Below are positions 54,091 to 63,526 of a stretch of 64,000 bases of DNA, piece after piece. Location: assembly GCF_006402735.1 (NCBI RefSeq), contig NZ_CP017174.1, forward strand, positions 1 to 64,000, read 5' to 3'. Source of the stretch: Myxococcus xanthus. GTDB taxonomy: Bacteria; Myxococcota; Myxococcia; Myxococcales; Myxococcaceae. Position numbers and translations under genes: made by a program. The notes under the pieces were generated by a model. The model made no database searches and had not been told where the DNA came from. It saw nothing but the letters and a program-made list of their open reading frames with translations. The number at the start of each line of letters is the position of its first letter. Within the stretch, counting starts at the first letter, position 1.

Positions 54091-55212
54091 ATGGCCGACT
54101 TTCTTCCTCGCTTCTATCGACTCGCCGTCCGCGTGGACGCGCACTATGACGCGCTGAGCCGCAAGCTTCGCCAGAAGCTGGGAATCGCGCCGCCGCTGCG
54201 CATCCTCCCCTACCGGGGCTATGGCACGCCCGAGCGCGCCGTCATCAAGGCCCGCGTGCTGGAGGACCGGCATGTGCGGCCGCCGCAGGAGCGCTACACG
54301 CTGGTGGGCAGCGCGGTGGCCTCCTACAAGCGCTACATGACGCGCGAGGTGCCGGGCGCGCACGTCGCGGTGCGCTGGGGCGACAAGCGCTGGGAGGGCA
54401 CCACCGACGAGGAGGGCTTCCTGGAGCTGTGGGTGCCTCCGCCGGACGGGGTGCGCTCGGGCTGGCACATGGTGGAGCTGGAGCTGCTGTCGCCGGACGC
54501 GGAGGGCGTGTCCCGCGTGGCCGCGCCGGTGCGGATGGCCGGGCCCGGCGCGGAGTTCGGCGTCATCAGCGACATCGACGACACCGTCATCGTCACCGGC
54601 GTCACCGACCTGTTCAAGCGGGCCTGGGCGCTCTTCCTCACCGAGCACCGCGTGCGGCTGCCCTTCCCGGGCGTGGACGCCTTCTATGCCGCGCTCCAGC
54701 ACGGCCGGGGGACCAGCGCGGACAACCCCATCTTCTACGTGTCCAGCAGTCCGTGGAACCTCTACGAGCACCTGGACGAGTTCCTCTCCCTGCACAAAAT
54801 CCCCACCGGTCCGTTGCTGCTGCGCGACTGGGGCCTGTCCAGCCAGGGCTTCGCGCCCGGCGGCGGCCATGGGCACAAGCTGGAGAAGATTCGCGCGGTG
54901 CTCAGCACGCTGTCGCACCTGCCTTTCATCCTCATTGGAGACAGTGGCCAGGAGGACGCGGAGCACTACCGCACCATCGTCCGTGAGTTTCCCGGGCGCA
55001 TCCTCTGCGTCTACATCCGCAACGTGCCCGGGCATCAGCGCCGGGCCGAGGAGCTGGCGCTCATCGCCGGGGACATCCGCGCCGCGGGCAGCCAGATGCT
55101 CGCGGTGGATGACACCACCGAGGCCGCCCGTCACGCCGCGCGCGAGGGGTGGATTCAGTGGCGCGAGGTGCGCGAGGTGGAGGCCCACCGCCGCGAGGAC
55201 GCCGAGCGCTGA
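54091..55212 (+). CDS. App1 family phosphatidate phosphatase-like protein (DUF2183/LNS2)
   Basis: 373 residues from ATG 54091, no signal peptide. Residues about 15-150 are a beta-sandwich part (ILPYRGYGTPERAVIKARVL). The catalytic segment ISDIDDTVIVTGVTDLFKRA near residue 155 has the HAD-type D-x-D-x-T/V motif, followed by FYVSSSPWNLYEHLDEF near 230 and FILIGDSGQEDAEHYRTIV near 285. This order is that of App1/LNS2 proteins, which dephosphorylate phosphatidic acid. The C-terminus is helical. It stands in front of a convergent ppk1 gene. Confidence 0.88.
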   Translation: MADFLPRFYRLAVRVDAHYDALSRKLRQKLGIAPPLRILPYRGYGTPERAVIKARVLEDRHVRPPQERYTLVGSAVASYKRYMTREVPGAHVAVRWGDKRWEGTTDEEGFLELWVPPPDGVRSGWHMVELELLSPDAEGVSRVAAPVRMAGPGAEFGVISDIDDTVIVTGVTDLFKRAWALFLTEHRVRLPFPGVDAFYAALQHGRGTSADNPIFYVSSSPWNLYEHLDEFLSLHKIPTGPLLLRDWGLSSQGFAPGGGHGHKLEKIRAVLSTLSHLPFILIGDSGQEDAEHYRTIVREFPGRILCVYIRNVPGHQRRAEELALIAGDIRAAGSQMLAVDDTTEAARHAAREGWIQWREVREVEAHRREDAER

Positions 55213-55245
55213 GACCCCCCGGCGCCCACCGAGGTGCAGGTGCTG

Positions 55246-57408
55246 TCAGAGCAGCGGACGGCCGCCCTGGAACTGGGCCATGCGCTGGGCGCGCTCCATC
55301 ATCTCGCCCTGGGCCCAGCGCTTCTCCTCACCGGCGCGCGGCAGCCGGCGGCGCCATCCGCCATCCGCCGTCAGCTCCCAGGCGGACGTGGTGTCGGCCA
55401 TGCAGCGCTCCAGCGAGTCTTTCACCTGGGCGGCCAGGCTGGCGTCCTCCACCGGCGCGAGGATTTCCACGCGGTGGTCCAGGTTGCGCGGCATCAAGTC
55501 CGCCGAGCCGATGAAGCAGCGCAGCTCCGGGCCGCGCTCGAAGATGTAGATGCGCGAGTGCTCCAGGAAGCGGCCCAGCACGGACACCACGCGGATGTTC
55601 TCCGACACGCCGGGAACGCCCGGGCGCAGGCAGCAGATGCCGCGCACGTTGAGCTCCACCTTCACGCCCGCGCGGGACGCCTCGTAGAGGGCGTGGATGA
55701 TGCCGGGGTCCACCAGCGCGTTCATCTTCATCTGGATGCGCGCGGGGCGCTCGGCCGTGTGCGCGGCGACGGTGCGCTTGATTTCCTCCAGCAGGCCCTG
55801 GCGCATGGTGAGCGGGGCCACCAGCAGCTTGCGGAAGCTCTTCGGCCGGCCAAACCCGGTGAGGTAGTTGAAGACGTCCGCCACGTCCGCGCCAATGTCC
55901 GGGTCCGTGGTGAACAGGCCCATGTCCGTGTAGAGGCGCGCCGTCTTCGGGTTGTAGTTGCCGGTGCCGATGTGCACGTAGTGCCGCACCTTGTCGCCCT
56001 CGCGCCGGACGATGAGGATGGCCTTCGCGTGCGTCTTCAGGGACGGAATCCCGTAGACGACGTGCACGCCCGCCTCTTCCAGCGCGTTGGCCCAGCGGAT
56101 GTTGGTGCGCTCGTCGAAGCGGGCCTTCAGCTCCACCATGCACACCGCCTGCTTGCCGCGCTCGGTGGCGGTAATCAGCGCGGGCACCAGCGGCGAGCTG
56201 TCCGACGTGCGGTACACCGTCTGCTTGATGGCCAGCACGTCCGGGTCGGCCACGGCCTCGGTGACGAAGCGCTCCACGGAGGTGGCGAAGGACTCGTAGG
56301 GGTGGTGGACCAGCAAGTCCCCCCGGCGCATGGACGACATCACCGTGCCGCCGTCCGGCGCGTCCGCGTCCGTGCGCAGGCGGGCCTGGGTGATGGGGAC
56401 CCACGGCGGGTCCTTCAGCTCCGGGAAGCCCGGGGCGAAGGCGACGGACTGCAAGTCGTTGAGACCCACCAGGCCGTGCTCCTCGTAGACCTGACGTGCC
56501 TCCAGGCCCATGGCCTCCACCAGCGGCTCGAGCAGCTTGGGGCTCATGCCGGCCTGGACTTCCATGCGGATGACGTCGCCGAAGCGGCGCTCACGCAGCT
56601 CCGTCTCCACGGCCTTGAGCAGGTCCTCCGCGTCCTCGGACACGGTGAAGTCCGCGTCGCGGGTGACGCGGAAGGTGCCCCAGCTCAGTACCTCCATGCC
56701 TGGGAACAAGTCGCCAAGGTGCTGGGCGATGACTTCCTCCAAGGGGACGAAGACGTTGCCCTTGAGGGGCAGGAAGCGCGGTAGCAGCTCCTTGGGCACC
56801 TTCACCCGGGCCACGCTCTCCTCGTCCGCGTCCGGGTCTCTCAGCAGCACCGCCAGGCTGAGCGACAGGTTGGAGATGTAGGGAAAGTGCCGCCCCAGGC
56901 CGATGGCCAGCGGGGTGAGGACGGGGAAAATCTGCTCCTTGAAGCGCTGGTCCACCTGGGCGCGCTGCTCGGCGTCCAAATTCCTGGCGGAGAGGATGCG
57001 CAGGCCCTTCTCGGCCAGGGCGGGGCGGAGCACCTTCTCGAAGGCGTCGCCGTGGCGCCGCGCCTGCTTGAGGATGCCGTCGTGCAGCTTGTCCAGGGTG
57101 TCGCTGGGAGAGGCTCCGTCGGGGACCAGGCGCGCCACGCCGCCGCGAATCTGCTCGTGCAGACGGGCGACGCGAATCATGAAGAACTCGTCCAGGTTGC
57201 GCGCGTAGATGGCGATGAACTTCAGCCGCTCCAGCAGCGGAATCTCCGGGGACTCGGCGAGCTGGAGGACGCGGTCATTGAAGGCCATCCAGGACAGCTC
57301 TCGGTTGAAGAAGAGCTCCGTGTTCTTCGACTCCGCGCCGGCCGGGAGCACGTCCCGGTTGGAGGGCTTCTGGGTGACGCTGCGACCACCGCCGCCGCGT
57401 TTCGGCAT
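55246..57408 (-). CDS. ppk1: polyphosphate kinase 1
   Basis: 720 residues, the family length (about 690-730). It makes polyphosphate from ATP. The N-terminal head domain (ELFFNRELSWMAFNDRVL) leads into the PLD-like core. The autophosphorylated histidine lies in PSLKTHAKAILIVRR near residue 460, and the second key region is VHIGTGNYNPKTARLYTDMG near 475. The C-terminal domain has the other H/R residues (CFIGSADLMPRNLDHRVEIL). All look intact. A basic Gly-rich start (MPKRGGGGRSV) is unusual but mild. It is divergent from a small membrane protein gene across a 182-base gap. Confidence 0.98.
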   Translation of the reverse strand: MPKRGGGGRSVTQKPSNRDVLPAGAESKNTELFFNRELSWMAFNDRVLQLAESPEIPLLERLKFIAIYARNLDEFFMIRVARLHEQIRGGVARLVPDGASPSDTLDKLHDGILKQARRHGDAFEKVLRPALAEKGLRILSARNLDAEQRAQVDQRFKEQIFPVLTPLAIGLGRHFPYISNLSLSLAVLLRDPDADEESVARVKVPKELLPRFLPLKGNVFVPLEEVIAQHLGDLFPGMEVLSWGTFRVTRDADFTVSEDAEDLLKAVETELRERRFGDVIRMEVQAGMSPKLLEPLVEAMGLEARQVYEEHGLVGLNDLQSVAFAPGFPELKDPPWVPITQARLRTDADAPDGGTVMSSMRRGDLLVHHPYESFATSVERFVTEAVADPDVLAIKQTVYRTSDSSPLVPALITATERGKQAVCMVELKARFDERTNIRWANALEEAGVHVVYGIPSLKTHAKAILIVRREGDKVRHYVHIGTGNYNPKTARLYTDMGLFTTDPDIGADVADVFNYLTGFGRPKSFRKLLVAPLTMRQGLLEEIKRTVAAHTAERPARIQMKMNALVDPGIIHALYEASRAGVKVELNVRGICCLRPGVPGVSENIRVVSVLGRFLEHSRIYIFERGPELRCFIGSADLMPRNLDHRVEILAPVEDASLAAQVKDSLERCMADTTSAWELTADGGWRRRLPRAGEEKRWAQGEMMERAQRMAQFQGGRPLL

Positions 57409-57590
57409 GGTGACTTGACTCCTCGTTGACTCCCTTGGACGGGATGTAGCAGGCCGCCCCCCTGCTCATTGTAAACTCGCGTGTTACCTGGGAGAGGGAG
57501 CCGTCAGGCGATGTAAGCCCTTCCAGGTGGGCGGGCAGGGAGAAAGGGCGGGTGGCGTGGACTTTGTTGCATCCGCGATATGAGGACTGC

Positions 57591-58088
57591 ATGTCAGGCG
57601 ACGTGAGCGCGACGGAGACGAACCCCCAGGAGGACGCGGCCAGCGGCCTCTTCACGGCCTTCCAGAAGGACAGGAAGGTGCCTCGGGGTCGGTGGGCGGG
57701 CGCCCTGCTGGCGGCCCTGGTACCGGTGGTGCTGGGTGTGGGCTTCTGGACCATCGCCAAGGGCGAGGAGAAGACGTTCCGCATCGTCACGCCCCAAGGC
57801 TTCAAGTCCATGCGGGGTGGGATGACGACGGAGCAGGTGCGCGCCGTGCTCGGACGGCCCATCACCCTGGAGCGGGACACCAGCGGGGCGGAGTGCTACC
57901 GCTACGGGCAGCCCAACTTCGTCAACCCGCAGTTCCTCATCTATTCGGTCTGCTACGAGGACGGGAAGCTGCGGGACGTGAAGACGCACCAGTACTCCGC
58001 CTGGAACGTGGACCCCGCCACGGGGACGTTCGCGGCGCCGGGCGAGGAGCCCGCGGACGCGGCGCCCGTGCCCGCTCAGGAAGGCTGA
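57591..58088 (+). CDS. single-pass membrane protein with BamE-like motif
   Basis: 165 residues from ATG 57591 (GAGG five bases upstream). A cytoplasmic head of about 45 residues is followed by one helix (GALLAALVPVVLGVGFWTIA) and an extracytoplasmic domain with FKSMRGGMTTEQVRAVLG, like the SmpA/OmlA (BamE) fold. A Cys pair (GAECYRYG and SVCYED) may form a disulfide. The C-terminus is Ala/Pro-rich. No known function; the BamE likeness may be only structural. Confidence 0.72.
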   Translation: MSGDVSATETNPQEDAASGLFTAFQKDRKVPRGRWAGALLAALVPVVLGVGFWTIAKGEEKTFRIVTPQGFKSMRGGMTTEQVRAVLGRPITLERDTSGAECYRYGQPNFVNPQFLIYSVCYEDGKLRDVKTHQYSAWNVDPATGTFAAPGEEPADAAPVPAQEG

Positions 58089-58186
58089 GCCGGCCGTTCG
58101 TACCGAAACGATGATGGAACCATGCGTGGCCGCCCGTGAGTCGCGGGTGCCAGGCTCCCTCCGTTCGATGCAGCGGAGGTCGCACC

Positions 58187-58716
58187 ATGAGGCGGTTCTC
58201 TCGGGGGCTCACGGCCCTTCTGGCGGCGGCGGGGCTTTCTTCCGCGCAGGCGTCTGACGACGTCTTCGGGTACGCGGTGCCCAGCGAGGACCTGCCGGTG
58301 GCGGTGAAGGTCGACTATGTCGTCACGGGTTGTTGGGTGTTCACCCAAAGCACCTTCTACCTGAAGGTGACGCGAAGCGGCGCGGAGGTCTCTGGCCGAG
58401 GGGACGACTGGGAAGACCCGGTCAAACTCAGTCCCAAGAAGCTGTCCCGGGCCGAAGGTGAGCGCATCCTCCGGGATTTGACGAGCGCGATGCTTCGTAG
58501 AGAGTCCGAGTCGGCCTCCGGTCATGCGCCGACCCACTACGAGACCACTGTCGAGTGGGCCTGTGGTGGTGTCAGGGGGCGAAGCGCGGCACGGTGGCGT
58601 TCATGGCACCCGCCTACGACTTGTATTTCCCGGATGAGGGAGAGGGAGACACCTACGCGCGCGCCGTTGGCATCCGTGACGTTGTGGTGAAGGCACTCCG
58701 GCAGGCACATCGCTGA
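58187..58716 (+). pseudogene. secreted-protein gene with an internal frameshift
   Basis: The first frame starts at ATG 58187 with a signal peptide (GLTALLAAAGLSSAQAS) and runs well to about 58570. It then becomes Arg/Trp/Ser-rich and ends at 58690. In another frame from about 58570 the sequence reads QGAKRGTVAFMAPAYDLYFP and continues to a helix-like end (VVVKALRQAHR) with TGA at 58714-58716. The join thus looks like a one-base insertion or two-base deletion within the run TGTGGTGGTGTCAGGGGG. Either the gene is broken or the base call is wrong. No family is recognised. Confidence 0.65.
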
Positions 58717-58743
58717 CACGACGGCACCCAACACATGCGCGTG

Positions 58744-58766
58744 GGAGTGCCCCAGTGAGGCACTCC
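58744..58766. terminator. hairpin between convergent genes
   Basis: GGAGTGCC (58744-58751) and GGCACTCC (58759-58766) make a perfect eight-base stem with a seven-base loop. It sits between the frameshifted secreted-protein gene and the Cys-repeat lipoprotein gene. Confidence 0.65.
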
Positions 58767-58787
58767 GCCACATGGGGTTGCCTCTCG

Positions 58788-60998
58788 TTACCGGCAGTCG
58801 GAGTCCTCCGCGTCCGCGAAGCCATCCGCGTCGTTGTCCGCGCCATCCGTGCACCGGCCTGCTTCCGTCTCGGCGTACTCGCTGATGTGCAGCGTGTACC
58901 GGATGGGCGTGTCCTGGTCGGGATTCGCCATGCCGTCCACCACCACCAGCACCGTCTGGCCCTGCGCCAGCGTCACCTTCATGGCGGGCGAGCGCCCGGT
59001 CCCTCCATTCGGGTTGGAGGCGCAGCCCAGCTCCGTGCCCCGGCAACCGGTGAGCACGTAGAGCGCGTTGCCCCACTCACCAGGCGCCGTGTCGAAGACG
59101 TAGGTGCCCGTCCGTGGTGCCGTCCACAGGTGCGCGCGGTCCTGCTGGAGCAGCGCGCCGCAGGTGCCCTGGAATCCATCGCCGGAGTCCGCCGTCTCGC
59201 CGTGGAACGTCACCGGCATCGCGCTGCCCAAATCATGGTGCGCGCAGCCACGGCCACCGCAGCCCGGCGCGTCGTGGCAGTCCGTGTCCGCGCAGTCCAC
59301 CCAGCGGTCCCCATCATTGTCCATGCCATCGAAGCAGGAGCCCGCCTCGCTGGCGCGCAGCTCGTCGATGTGCAGCTCGAAGTACCCCGCGCTGAACCGG
59401 TCCGGGCTCGCCGAGTCCACCACCACCAGCACCGTCTGTCCCTGCACCAGCGGCACCGAGACACGCGCGCCGCCGCCGTAGCTGATGCCGTCCTTCGCGC
59501 ACGCCAGCTCCGCGCCCCCGCAGCCGCCGCTGCGCACGGAGATGAGCGAGCGGATGGCCGACTTCGCCGTGTCGAAGGTGAAGAGCGCGCTCCTGGGCGC
59601 CGTCCATAGGAAGCCCCGGTCCGGCGCGTCGCTCCCGCCGCACGAGGACTGGTGGTCATCCCCCGCGTGCGCGGTGGAGCCCTTCACCATCACCGGCAAC
59701 ACGCTGCCCAGGTTCCGGTCCACGCACACGGACGCGTTCGCCGCGCAGACGTTGGGGGCGCCCGTCGCTCCACAGGACTCGGGCGCCGTGCAGGTGCCGC
59801 ACTCCAGGACGCCGCCGCACCCATCCGGCACGGTGCCGCAGTCCTTGCCCAGCAGGCCGCAGGTGTACGGGCGGCAGGAAGGCGCCGCGCACACGTTGGG
59901 CGTGCCTCCGCCCCCGCACGTCTCGCCATTCGCGCACGTCCCGCACTGGAGCGCGCCGCCACAGCCATCCGGCACGGTGCCGCAGTCCTTGCCCTGCGAC
60001 TCGCAGGTGGTCGGTGTGCAGAGGGGACGGTCACAGACGTGGTCCACGCCGCCTCCGCCGCACGTCTCGCCCGCCGGGCAGGCGCCGCAGTCCAGGAGCC
60101 CGCCGCAGCCATCCGGCACGGTGCCGCAGTTCTTTCCCTGGGACTCGCAGGTGAGCGGGGTGCACACGCCGCCGCCGCACACGTTGGGCTCGGCGCCGCC
60201 GCACGTCTGGCCGTCCGCGCAGACGCCGCAGTCGAGCATGCCGCCGCACCCGTCCGCCACCGGCCCGCAGTTCTTCCCCAGCGTCTCACACGTTCCCGGC
60301 GTACACGGTGAGTTGCCGCAGACATTGGGCACGCCGCCGCCGCCACACGTCAGGCCGCCCGCGCAGGCCCCACAGTCGAGCATGCCGCCGCAGCCGTCGG
60401 ACACCTGTCCGCAGTCCTTCCCCAGCGCGTCGCAGGTGGCCCGCTTGCAGATGCCGCGGCCACACACGTTGGGCGCGCCGCCGCCCCCGCACGTCAGGCC
60501 GTCCGCGCAGACGCCACAGTCGAGCATGCCGCCACAGCCGTCCGGCACGGCGCCGCAGTTGCGCGCCAGCGACTCACAGGTGTCCGGCGTGCAGGTGGGC
60601 TCGCCGCACACGTTGGACGTGCCCCCGCCGCCGCAGGACTCGGGCGCCGTGCAGGTGCCGCAGTCGAGCACGTCTTCACAGCCATCCGACACCGGTCCGC
60701 AGTTGAGCCCCAGGGCCTCACAGGTGGTGGGCTCGCAGGGCGCCGGTCCGCACACGTTATGCCGGCCACCGCCTCCGCACACCTCACCGGGGCCACAGGC
60801 GCCGCAGTCGAGCGTGCCGCCACAGCCGTCAATGGCGATGCCGCAGTCCATGCCCTGGGAGGCGCACGTCATGGGCTCGCAGGCGGACACTGGCCGGCGG
60901 CTGTCCGCGTCCTCGTCCGGTTGCGTTTGGCTGCACGCCACCCACAGCACCAGCCCACACGCCCAGAACCACGCTCCCCGTCGCCCCGCTCCGCGCAT
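58788..60998 (-). CDS. lipoprotein with eight Cys-rich repeats and two C-terminal beta domains
   Basis: 736 residues. The lipobox WVAC lies near residue 22 (MRGAGRRGAWFWACGLVLWV). Residues about 35-395 contain eight tandem repeats of about 44 residues, each with the plan C-x-x-x-T-C, N/D-C-G, D-G-C-G-G-x-L-D-C-G-x-C, T-C-G-G-G and N-V-C, so each has about eight cysteines, likely in disulfides. Two beta domains follow, the first at about residue 405 (CVDRNLGSVLPVMVKGSTA) and the second at about 570, each with a T-V-L-V-V-V-D strand. D-x-D-x-D-G loops (DNDGDRWVDCADTDC) resemble calcium-binding thrombospondin-type repeats. It is probably on the outer surface. ATG 60998 is preferred to an upstream frame. 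Confidence 0.88.
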   Translation of the reverse strand: MRGAGRRGAWFWACGLVLWVACSQTQPDEDADSRRPVSACEPMTCASQGMDCGIAIDGCGGTLDCGACGPGEVCGGGGRHNVCGPAPCEPTTCEALGLNCGPVSDGCEDVLDCGTCTAPESCGGGGTSNVCGEPTCTPDTCESLARNCGAVPDGCGGMLDCGVCADGLTCGGGGAPNVCGRGICKRATCDALGKDCGQVSDGCGGMLDCGACAGGLTCGGGGVPNVCGNSPCTPGTCETLGKNCGPVADGCGGMLDCGVCADGQTCGGAEPNVCGGGVCTPLTCESQGKNCGTVPDGCGGLLDCGACPAGETCGGGGVDHVCDRPLCTPTTCESQGKDCGTVPDGCGGALQCGTCANGETCGGGGTPNVCAAPSCRPYTCGLLGKDCGTVPDGCGGVLECGTCTAPESCGATGAPNVCAANASVCVDRNLGSVLPVMVKGSTAHAGDDHQSSCGGSDAPDRGFLWTAPRSALFTFDTAKSAIRSLISVRSGGCGGAELACAKDGISYGGGARVSVPLVQGQTVLVVVDSASPDRFSAGYFELHIDELRASEAGSCFDGMDNDGDRWVDCADTDCHDAPGCGGRGCAHHDLGSAMPVTFHGETADSGDGFQGTCGALLQQDRAHLWTAPRTGTYVFDTAPGEWGNALYVLTGCRGTELGCASNPNGGTGRSPAMKVTLAQGQTVLVVVDGMANPDQDTPIRYTLHISEYAETEAGRCTDGADNDADGFADAEDSDCR

Positions 60999-61177
60999 GC
61001 GCTCTCGTTCCGCCCTGGCCACCACCCGCGCCCAACGTGGGTCCGGGCTTCGCGCATGCCCAGCCGGGGTGTGAGGTGGGGTTGGACGGTGCACACACCG
61101 CGGCGCGCGGGCACGGGCGCCGTCTGCCCGAGCGCCTGGTTTCCGACGTTCGAGTCACCCGGCGAGCCCCCTGGATT

Positions 61178-61201
61178 CAGGGTGCGGAGCGATTCACCCT
61201 G
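61178..61201 (+). promoter_or_regulatory. inverted repeat upstream of the sensor kinase
   Basis: CAGGGTG (61178-61184) and CACCCTG (61195-61201) form a dyad with a ten-base spacer, 41 bases before the GTG of the sensor kinase. It may be an operator or a leader hairpin. The remainder of the 244-base gap to the divergent lipoprotein gene shows nothing else. Confidence 0.4.
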
Positions 61202-61242
61202 CCCGAGGGCATGGGCGGTGGACCGTCTGGGGAGGAGGGGAG

Positions 61243-63517
61243 GTGGCACGTCCGTGGACGTTCGCGCAGCGCGCGGGCGCCGGCTTCATCATCTCGTTGG
61301 TGGTGGCGCTCGTGCTGGCGGGAACGTCCGTGGTGGCGCTGATCTCCGTGCGGGCCAACCACAAGGCGCGCATCCTGGAGCTGTCCCGGGACGTGCTGGA
61401 CATCAAACAACTGGAGCGGACCTTCAACGACAAGGTCGTCAGTGGGCGGGGCTTCGCTTTATCGGGAGATGCCTTCTTCGCCCAGGACATGTCCGTCGCG
61501 CGCGAGCGCTTCATCGCCACCTATGAAGCCCTGAAGCGCCGGCTCACCCAGGAGCCCCTGGCCACGCAACTGGAGGCCGTCTCCCACGCGGAGCTGGAGC
61601 ACGAGGAGGCCATGCAGGCGCTCATCATGGAGCGCGAGGACGGCGTGCCCCGCCAGCGGCTGGAGCAGATTTTCGACGGCCACGTGGCGGACACGCGCCG
61701 CCGCACCATGGACAGCCTTCGGATACTCCACCAGCAGACGGAGGCCCGGCTGTCCCAGGGCATCCATGAGAGTCTGGCCACGGACCGCAGCGCGCTCGGG
61801 CTGTCCCTGCTCGCGGGGAGCCTGGGCCTCGCGGGGGCGACGATGCTGGCGTGGACGCTGACGCGCAGACTGCGGCCCATCCAACAGGAGGCAGAGGCCA
61901 GCGCGGAGCGCTTCCAGCTCCTCGTGGAGGGGGTGCGCGACTACGCCTTGTTCCTGCTGGACGCGCGGGGCCGGGTGGAGAGCTGGAACCCGGGCGCGGA
62001 GCGCATCATGGGCTACCGCGAGGCGGAAATCCTGGGCCAGCCCTCCAGCGTCTTCTATCCGCCGGATGCGGTGGCGGCGGGGATTCCGGACAAGGACCTG
62101 GCGCGGGCCCGGAGGGATGGGCGGCTGCACACGGAGGGCTGGCGGGTGCGCAAGGACGGCTCGCGCTACCTGGCGGACACCAACGTCACCGTGCTCCAGG
62201 ACGCGCACGGGCAGCCGCGCGGCTTCGCCAAGGTGACGCGCGACATCACCGAGCGGCGCCGGGCCGAGCGCACGCAGCAGTTGCTGGCGGAGGCAGGGGG
62301 CCTCTTCCACCAGTTCCAGGACCCCGACCAGACGGTGGCTGAGCTGACGCGCATCATGGTGCCGGAGGTGGCGGACGCCTGTCTGCTCTTCCTGATGACG
62401 ACCAGTGGCGACCTCTGGCCTCGCGCGGTGGCGCACGCGGTGCCGGAGAAGGAGGCGTGGCTGTGGGACGCGGCGCGGCGCTTTCCGCCACCGCGAGACT
62501 CGCAGTGGGGCATCTGGCAGGTGATGCGCACGGGACGCTCCGAGCTCAAGAGCGATGTGTCCCCGGAGACGCTGTCAGAGGGACTGGTGGGCCCCGAGCC
62601 CCTGTCCCTGATGGAGAAGGTGGGCGTGCGCTCCTACCTCGGTGTGCCGCTGCGGGTGGGGCGGCAGACGCGCGGGGTGTTCGTGCTGCTGACGTCCGCG
62701 CCGGAGCGCCGGTTGACGGTGACGGACCAGGTCTTCGTGGAGGAGGTGGCGGGGCGGGCCGCGCTCGCGGGACAACGCCCGGCTCTGGAGCGAGGCGCAG
62801 GATGCGGTGGAGCTCATCGGCGTGGCGGCGCACGACTTGGGCAATCCGTTGAACACGCTGCAGTTGCTGCTGCGAAGGCTTCAGCGGATGGAGCTCGCGG
62901 GTGAGCAGAAGGCGCGCGACGGGCTGGCGGCGGCGCTGAAGCAGACGCAGCGGCTGGGGCAGCTGCTGCACAACCTGCTGGACTTGTCGCGGCTGTCGTC
63001 GGGGAAGCTGATGCTGGACGTGGCGCCGGTGGACCTGCCGGAGCTGGTGCACGAGGTGGTGGAGCGCTTCGCCGAACAGGCCGCGGAGGCGGGCTGCAAG
63101 CTGGAGTTCGGCGCGGAATTGGGGCTGGTGGGCCGGTGGGACCGGCTGCGGTTGGACCGGGTGGTGACGAACCTTTTGTCCAACGCGCTGAAGTTCGGCA
63201 GGGGACGGCCGGTGGAGGTCCGGGTGGAGTACGCGGGCGTGGCGCGGGCGCGGCTGTGCGTGAGGGACCACGGCGTGGGCATTGCCCCGGAGGCGCAGCG
63301 GCGCATCTTCGAGCGCTTCGAAAGAGAGCCCTCCGGCGGCCAGCATGCGGGCTTCGGGCTGGGGCTCTACATCGTCCGGCAGCTGGTGGAGGCGCACGGC
63401 GGCACCATCCGCGTGGAGAGCGCCCCCAGCGAGGGCGCCACCTTCATCGTGGAGCTGCCGCTGATGCTGCTGGGTTCGGAGCTGCGCGAGCCACCCGATA
63501 TATCCCTGCACTCATGA
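61243..63517 (+). pseudogene. membrane sensor histidine kinase (CHASE3-like, PAS, GAF, HisKA, HATPase) split by a frameshift
   Basis: Frame one (61243-62904) begins at GTG after GGAGGAGGGGAG. It has helix 1 (FIISLVVALVLAGTSVVALI), a CHASE3-like periplasmic part (about 35-175), helix 2 (LSLLAGSLGLAGATMLAWTL), PAS (FQLLVEGVRDYALFLLDARG) and GAF. After about 62770 it turns to nonsense. From there the +1 frame continues as DNARLWSEAQDAVELIG, then AAHDLGNPLNTLQ (phospho-acceptor His), NLLSNALKFGRG, DHGVGIAPEA and GFGLGLYIVRQLVEAHGG, to TGA 63517. Loss of two bases at GCGCTCGCGGGACAAC would restore AALALDNARL. All key kinase residues are present. Without a shift, kinase and sensor are separate proteins, so signalling should fail unless rescued. 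Confidence 0.85.
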
Positions 63518-63526
63518 GCCCGCCCG

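Noticed and set aside
58788..60998. Regular repeats that could suggest a CRISPR array
   Set aside because: The repeat unit is about 130 bases, in frame, and gives a conserved Cys pattern with differing bases. It is a protein repeat.
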